From Capitulum mitella (Eukaryota > Arthropoda > Thecostraca > Pollicipedomorpha > Pollicipedidae), in the NCBI GenBank assembly GCA_030062745.1, contig CP099839.1:37955316-38019315 (forward strand): a DNA stretch of 64,000 nucleotides, in the 5' to 3' direction. The notes beneath the pieces are model-generated. The model did no database searches, was not told the DNA's origin, and saw only the letters and a list, made by a program, of their open reading frames with translations. Below are positions 57,841-64,000 of the stretch, piece after piece. The stretch's first letter is position 1. Each line of letters opens with the position of its first letter. A program made the position numbers and the translations under genes.

Positions 57841-60460
57841 TGAGGCATAACGGGCGAGCTGGTAAACACGTTGGATGACGTTGTCCTGCTTACAGAACTC
57901 CCAGCAGCAGAAGACCGGCACTCCAACAGTCGGCCTGTGACCACAGTTAACTGCGAGTGTTGATGCTGCCAGAATAAGAGACACATGAAGTACAACTGCC
58001 GGAAGCTCAAACGAGCAAGAAGAGGCGTCCAAGCAGATTAACCGGGAAAACGGAAGCAGGCCGGATTCAGACAAAGCAAGACACCACCGAAGAGTGCCAA
58101 AGAAGCCCAGGGGACCTTGCTGGTCGTCAGCAGTCATCAGCGGCACGGAAGACGGTCTCTGTGTCAGTTGGTTGATGGAAGGAGTCCCTGCCAGCATGCT
58201 GATCGGCAGTGGAGCAGTGATGGCGGTGACCAGCCCGCAAGTGTTTTCCAAAGTCACGGATATGCCGAGGAAGAAGTTGGAGCTGACCAAGTGATGCATC
58301 AAGCCAGCAGCTGGGGTCGACATCCCCGTAAAAGAACAGCTAAACCCGCGGCTGAAGACAGCACAGCACGATTGGCCTTTGACGCCACTGGTAGCTTATG
58401 TCCAAGAAGATGACATTTTTAGGATGGACTTCCTGGGGGAGGCAGTGGTCAGGCGCAAAAGACGCTCCCCGTCGACCAACTGTACAAGCATAAACTCTGT
58501 TGGGAGGCACGCCAAGAAATCTCAGAAGACTTGCTTCTGTGTTCATGTCGACAAGACCAGTCGGATTCCCGAACGACGGAATGTTCAGGTCTGCGGGGCC
58601 GTCGACCACAGGAAAAAGCTGGCCAGGAAGAAGCCGGACAACTCGGGACCTGTCATAGGAGTCGGCGTAGTTCCGGGCTCACCAGGGACGGATAAGAAGA
58701 ATTCCAAGATTGACTGGCCACACTGTCCACAAACAATGAGTAGAAGACTTCACCATGTAGGTGAGGTCCTGAAACACGTCGGTGATCATGATAAGGAATA
58801 ACATCAGTGAACTGACACTTCTTTGTGGCAGGCCCTGGTTCTGTGCTGCATTGCTGGAGGTGCTGTTGCCGCGTCTGACCTTGACTATTCTGTCTCGACA
58901 GGAGTTCAATAAAAAGTGTGGTAGGTGTCCGCGAAGACCTACTTTGTGTCGTTTGAGTGCAAGTGCAGACTTCTGTGCTGGGCGTGGTGCTTGGGTGACC
59001 AGGCTGTGTATGTCGTCAAATGCGACTATGATATCTAAGTATGCGACTGCTATGGTGCGTTGTAGTTGAGACCGTGTTAAATGTGCAAGACGCGAATGAG
59101 TGTGTTTGAAATGTACTTGCGTTTTCTGAAGGTGCATTGATGCTTTACGAGCAGGTTTCGCTTTCAAGAAAGTAATGGAGGCGTGCATGTGATCGACGAG
59201 TTGACTAGTACAATTTGTGAGTGGAATTTGCCTATAGCCTTTTGGTCGAGTGTGGTCCTCGTTTGGTTTTGCTAATGGGATGATAATGATCCCCCATTAA
59301 TTTCGCGAAAAAATTCGTTAATTTGGTTAATTAATTGATTAATTAAGTGCAGATCGTTTATAGCCGTCAGGAGCCACGTTAACGAGACTTAACTTGTATA
59401 TGTCATCCAACCCAACCACCGTTTTCCCGCACTTGCTGGTGATAAGGCTTAGTTCGTGCAATGTGAATGGTTTGTTGTGGACTTCCGTGTTGGTGGAATG
59501 AAAGTTTGTAACCGTTGCGAGTGAGTGTAATGAGTTTGTCAGCGCTGCGGCGTAGGTTTGGTTAGCTGCCACGTTATTTACTTTGAAGTATTCTACAACA
59601 TCGGCAGGCTCTGTTACGCGCCGGTTGTGTACCGTCAGCTGTGGGAACAGGCCTGGTGGTGGGCGTTTCAGGAGGAAGCGCTTCATAAATCTCCAGATGA
59701 TATTTATGAATGTGAATCGGTTGAATGTGGGTGCATACTCTTGCCAAGATGCTCTCCTCGCTGCATATACGTATGGAAGAGCGGCAGAATCCTTTTGTTC
59801 GGTGGTACTCTACGGGTGCGCTTCGCACATCACCCTTTTGCGCCGCTCGTGTGCTCGGCGTCGCTGCACGATCGCCTGGTGACAAACCGGGGTCCACCAA
59901 GGCGCTGATGCACCTTTTCTAGCTTGCTTACTTTTAGGGACGGCGGCGCAGTCTCGCGAATTTGCTAGTTCGAGGTCCACCACAGCCTCTTACTTTGGCT
60001 AGTCAGCCCTTTTCAAGTTCCAAGTTAGTACGAGGAGTTCTTTGTGGTGGATTGCGCCGGAGCTGAACTCAATTTGGATCGGTCAGTGTTCGCTCAGTCC
60101 GAGGTCGTCCTCTACAGACCATTCAAACAAGTGGCTGACACGTGGGAGGCAGCACGAGATGTGTATAGCACTGTCGAGACCCTACTCTTGGGTTGTGTCT
60201 GGTGGCGCCGCTGTTGCTGAGCAGCGCGAGATTTTGATGTGCACTGAATGAGCTTATAGTGTGACCTCTGGTGTTGGTTCTGTGCCTCCCCCGGCTGTGG
60301 TGGTGTGCGCTAGTGTTGCCCAGGAGGACTGGTCGTGGTACCTGGTTGACCAGACCTGTTGAGTCTTGGGGCGTGGCTTTCGGGTCTGAGGGTGGAATGT
60401 GGATTGAAGTGATACTAGACTGAACGTGATTAATTTTGGCTCGTGCTGCAACGCGATTCA
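57840..60460 (-). pseudogene. Decayed non-LTR retrotransposon (endonuclease/RT remnants)
   Basis: Read on the minus strand: an endonuclease-like DDLGLSEH with PIQIEF near 60060-60110; a linker with LHELSLITSKCGKTVVGLDD near 59430; an RT block with VAYLDIIVAFDDIHSL, GLRGHLPHFLLNSCRDR and QGLPQRSVSSLMLFLIMI near 58770-59045; then a decayed continuation to about 57850 (GRRGASFAPDHC at about 58450). Order and spacing fit a Jockey/R1-like LINE. Multiple frameshifts and stops; the catalytic YADD box is not intact. Confidence 0.75.
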
Positions 60461-60899
60461 TGGTGCTGCAGTCAACGACGCAGTGATTTGCGTTGCGGCC
60501 AAGCCCGGTGTCCGTTTACGGCGTTCTCGGCCGTGTCGTGGCGGTCGCTTCGGTGAGACCTGGCCGCCGCTATGCTGCGCCTCGGTCGCCGTTGAGGGCC
60601 TGCTGGCCGGCCGCGCCCGACTATCGGTGCGGGGCCGCCGCCCGGCGCGGGCTGGCCGGCCTCGGAGCGGCGTCGCCGGGGCGACCTGCGGAGAGGCAGA
60701 CTGGATTTCCCACGAAATGGTGCACTCAGAAACCAAATGAAAACCACGGTTTTCGTTTTCTTGCTTCTCCCCATCAGTTTTTCTCGGTCCGCCTCATGCC
60801 ACTGCATGTGTATTTGCCACATATGCATTTTCTGTAAATGCCATTACTGAGATGAAATCAGGGATGAAAACCATCGCCAGATGCAGTGGCAGCACCCCC

Positions 60900-60934
60900 G
60901 GAGGAGGGGTGGGGTAGGGGGTTTGGGAGGGGAG
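60900..60934 (+). other. Potential G-quadruplex tract
   Basis: Runs GGGG, GGGG, GGGGG, GGG and GGGG are separated by loops of 1-3 nt, which fits the canonical four-run pattern. Function unknown. Confidence 0.55.
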
Positions 60935-62399
60935 TGGCGGTGAGATAGTTTCCCCCTATCTGAGGAAAATTGGACATTATGCTAATGGCGATGCCAAGAA
61001 GAGAGGACTCGAAAGTGTTGTTTCACCCTGTCCTGAGTATGTGGTGCGTCCACTAGGCACATGTGAACTCTGAACCTCCAATTTTTTGTGCCTCGCTCCA
61101 CCCATAACCTTTATTACTGTTACCTCTACGACATATGTCCTTTGTATTAATATGCATATGAAAACATTTACTTTTCGAGCCATGCATTGTTTTTCACACA
61201 TAGGTAGTTAGATAAAAAGACATACGTGGCATTGCATTCCCGGCTATGATACCGCCCCTGACAATCTCTCGATATTTTTTAGACTCCATGTGAATGGTCA
61301 ATTATCATAAAATGCGTGTGTAAATCATGGTGTTGCCAAATATTGGTTTACAGCACCACATCTAACGAAGTGAGTGATCATCTGAAAGGACCGCAGAATG
61401 ACCTAAGTTGCTTTGTGTTAAAATAATGCGTAACCAACGCGGTCAAATTTCAGCGCCATCAGCGCTATGGCCGAAACGGTTTGGTTTTGGCGTCATAGAA
61501 ACCATGGAGGGGGAGGCTGGTAGGGGGCATCGCATGAAAATGGGACTTAACATGAACGTCGACAAAATCTTGTTTTGCTATCGAGCCCGCAGGCAAAACT
61601 CCACCTGACACTGCCAGCCATCACCCTCCCGCTCTTCCTAAAGGCCTCCACCATCTGCACGACCGCTCAATGTGTCCCCCCAAGGAAGCGAACAAAAGGA
61701 CAAGCGCAGCGCCGATCGTTTCCTGAGAACACCGTCCGGCGTGGGAGCCAACACCAGGGGCTGATTCACGTGCACCTGTCGATCGGTGCAGGGACGTGGC
61801 AGCTTTCTTCCGGCTTGCCCGAACACGGACCGTCGAGCGACTTTAAGCCGCGCACGACCGTCGGTCGGCCACGATCACGCTCGACTGGTGGGGGCAGTTG
61901 GCAGCTCCCTCTAACTCACGAACGGTTGGTCGCACGATAAAAATAAGCATACCGTTGGAAAGCTTGTGACGAGTAGAGCTCGAAACTGGTCTCATTTTTT
62001 AGTTTTAGATAATGTGTAAGCAGTTTACGTCCTATATATGTTTTCTCACAGCCGACCACATGAGACCAAGAAACGGCCTGAATCTCAAGGGCTGTGACTA
62101 ATAGCGCATAGGTAAAGGCACCAGCGCACAAGTAAAGGTTTGCAAATGCCAATACACATCTAATTTCTCGGATTTGTTCAATAGATACGCCGAAACGTTG
62201 AGTTAAAGACACGGCAATTTTCGCGCCGGCTGTCGGCGTCCGCCGCAGCCGTACGCAGCAAAATATTGACGGGAACTGATTTTAGCGTTCCTTTATTTTC
62301 GCGAAAAAAGCCTATCCATGTAAATTGTATTGATCTTAGTGGTTCTTGTGATGGTTTTTCATGCTTAAATTTTGGAAAAATTCATTAGTTATCAGTCTA
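60935..62399. other. Intergenic, nothing recognised
   Basis: Short unsupported ORFs; one short stretch matching 47470-47530. Confidence 0.45.
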
Positions 62400-63064
62400 A
62401 ACAATTGGCGGTGCTTCATTCTTGAGAGCCTGTTTATTTCCAAACTATGCAATTTTTTTTAAAACTTTTTGAGGTTCGTGGTATTACTTACGTCTGTGCA
62501 AGCCAGTTCTGCCATTTTCTACCCATTCTGAGTAATTCATCGCCGATTTTGACGGTGATACATTTTGGCTCACAACAGTTATTCGTGACCTGACCTCAGG
62601 TCAATGGCTGGAAGTCATTGATACTTTGACCAATGACGGTCGCTAGATGTCTGCTTCATTCCACACTAAAAATGTTACGAAGAACTCCGTCAATTTCCGA
62701 AAAAACGGCGACATGTGTTAAAAATGGGCCTGACCTTAGGTCAATTTCCCAGAAAATTCCAAAAAATCTGAGATAGTTCATTTGTTGCATCTATCAAGAT
62801 CACTAGTCCCGGAAAGTAATGTTGTGATATCTTGTTTTGCGAAAAAGTTACAGGGCGCTAAATTTTTTTGGACATCGGTCGGTTTGTCCTGACCTAGGTC
62901 AGGCACTTGACTTGGCTTGAGGTCAAAACTTTGACACAAGGTGTAAAAATGATCAAGCAAATGGTACACGAATTTTCGTGGCTCTGTGTTTGTTCGTTCC
63001 CTAGCAATCCTAGAAAAACCTCAGGTGGCGGTCAACTGTCCCCCCCAGTCGGGGGCGGGTTAAT
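62400..63064 (+). mobile_element. AGGTCA-rich DNA element, copy on plus strand
   Basis: Ends in CCCCCCCAGTCGGGGGCGGG followed by TTAAT. Contains palindromic CTGACCTCAGGTCA (about 62588) and CTGACCTAGGTCAG (about 62889). No intact ORF. Confidence 0.65.
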
Positions 63065-64000
63065 CGACCTTTGATCTGTGTGAGTGGGAAGGGACTGCGC
63101 GCAGGCGAGCGTCTTAGAACGCATTAGTGGAGATTTCAGGAGTGCTTTCCGGCTTCAAGCACCATCTTTTCTGTTTTCGGCAGCGGCTTTAGCGCCGATA
63201 ACGCTATCATTTACCGGTGTCGCAGGAACGATTGGTAAAGAACAGACCAAAAAACTAAAACTGATGTAATATATCCCAACATATTAATTCACCACGGCAC
63301 ACATTTTGAAGAGGACCTGTTGTGGAGGTGTAGACGCACGCATTATCTGTCTCTTTCAGGGCATCTACATGTTTTAATATTCAAATCTTAATAAGATGTT
63401 CATTATGTGGGATCTACACCCAAAGGCTCAATCCCTTTTAGTTTCATTTCGACAAATAACAAGAAATACAGAAGCTTAGTGGTCGCATCAGGCCCTCTGT
63501 AAAGCACTAATGTACCGTTTTACAGTTGCTAAAATGTTCAGCTTCCCCTCGTTGTGTCGGGCGATATTATACTATGTGCTCTGTAGTTCGAAGTTTCTTA
63601 CATGAAGGCTTCTTAAGCTTGGCAAAGCAAGCTATGGCAAACTGCGCGAGATTTTCACTAGGTTTTACCGGTAGCGATGCTGTCGGTTGAGGGTTGTCTA
63701 GCAGTCTTCCCAAGAGGTTACTGGAAATATCAGCAGCAATGTCAAAGGCAAAAACAATTAACCCTCGCGCCCTCGAGCGTCCGAATCGCCCCTCGCTTAC
63801 ATAGGGGGGGGGGGGTCTGGAGAAGCCCTCCCATTGGTCTCGTGAACTAAGAGAACTACGGAAGATGAGAGTAGGACCAATCGAAAGCTCGTCATATTTT
63901 GTGAAGAATGAACGCATATTTATTGACTCCGACTTAGTATTTTAGGATTAAGAGGTCAAAAAAGTAATGTTGTAGCGTACAGTGTGCGGACGATAAAACA
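63065..64000. other. Intergenic, nothing recognised
   Basis: No conserved ORF. A G run at about 63805-63817 may mark another element end. Confidence 0.45.

Overview
This is an animal (eukaryotic) genomic window: multi-exon genes with GT-AG introns, TA-rich microsatellites, many MITE-like elements and decayed retrotransposons. A (CCTAA)n tract, i.e. (TTAGG)n on the other strand, at 17667-17699 is the arthropod-type telomere repeat. Together with the protein sequences this suggests an arthropod, perhaps a crustacean; I cannot name the species.

Three real genes can be reconstructed exon by exon. (1) Delta-1-pyrroline-5-carboxylate synthase (P5CS/ALDH18A1 family) lies on the minus strand, from a start codon at 10538 to 440, where it runs off the left edge. 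Nine exons encode a mitochondrial leader, the glutamate 5-kinase domain and the first part of the glutamyl-phosphate reductase domain. (2) LZTR1 (kelch-BTB-BACK adaptor of a CUL3 ubiquitin ligase) lies on the plus strand, 20535-55226. Fifteen exons join to a complete 775-residue protein with consistent splice phases. (3) A nanos-family gene (CCHC zinc fingers, translational repressor) is nested on the opposite strand inside the 20.6-kb intron 10 of LZTR1 (35119 to about 37913).

Layout: 1-11200, P5CS and its upstream minisatellite; 11200-20534, intergenic DNA rich in repeats (MITEs, TA microsatellites, a large hairpin around telomeric repeats, a hAT-like element); 20535-55226, LZTR1 with nested nanos and retroelement debris; 55227-64000, repeats, a decayed LINE on the minus strand and no convincing host gene.

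The most unusual signal is that tandem repeats repeatedly involve exon-intron junctions. A 40-bp unit of about 36 copies contains the LZTR1 exon 8 splice donor (CAG|GTACGT). A unit of about 70 bp in four copies contains the exon 4 splice acceptor plus the start of the exon. P5CS exon 9 has a decayed second copy of its acceptor and exon start. The decoy sites checked would introduce premature stops, so the true site must be chosen from an array of near-identical decoys. Also notable are a one-base frameshift in P5CS exon 3, an 11-residue coding repeat in nanos, and an array of ETS-like motifs upstream of P5CS.
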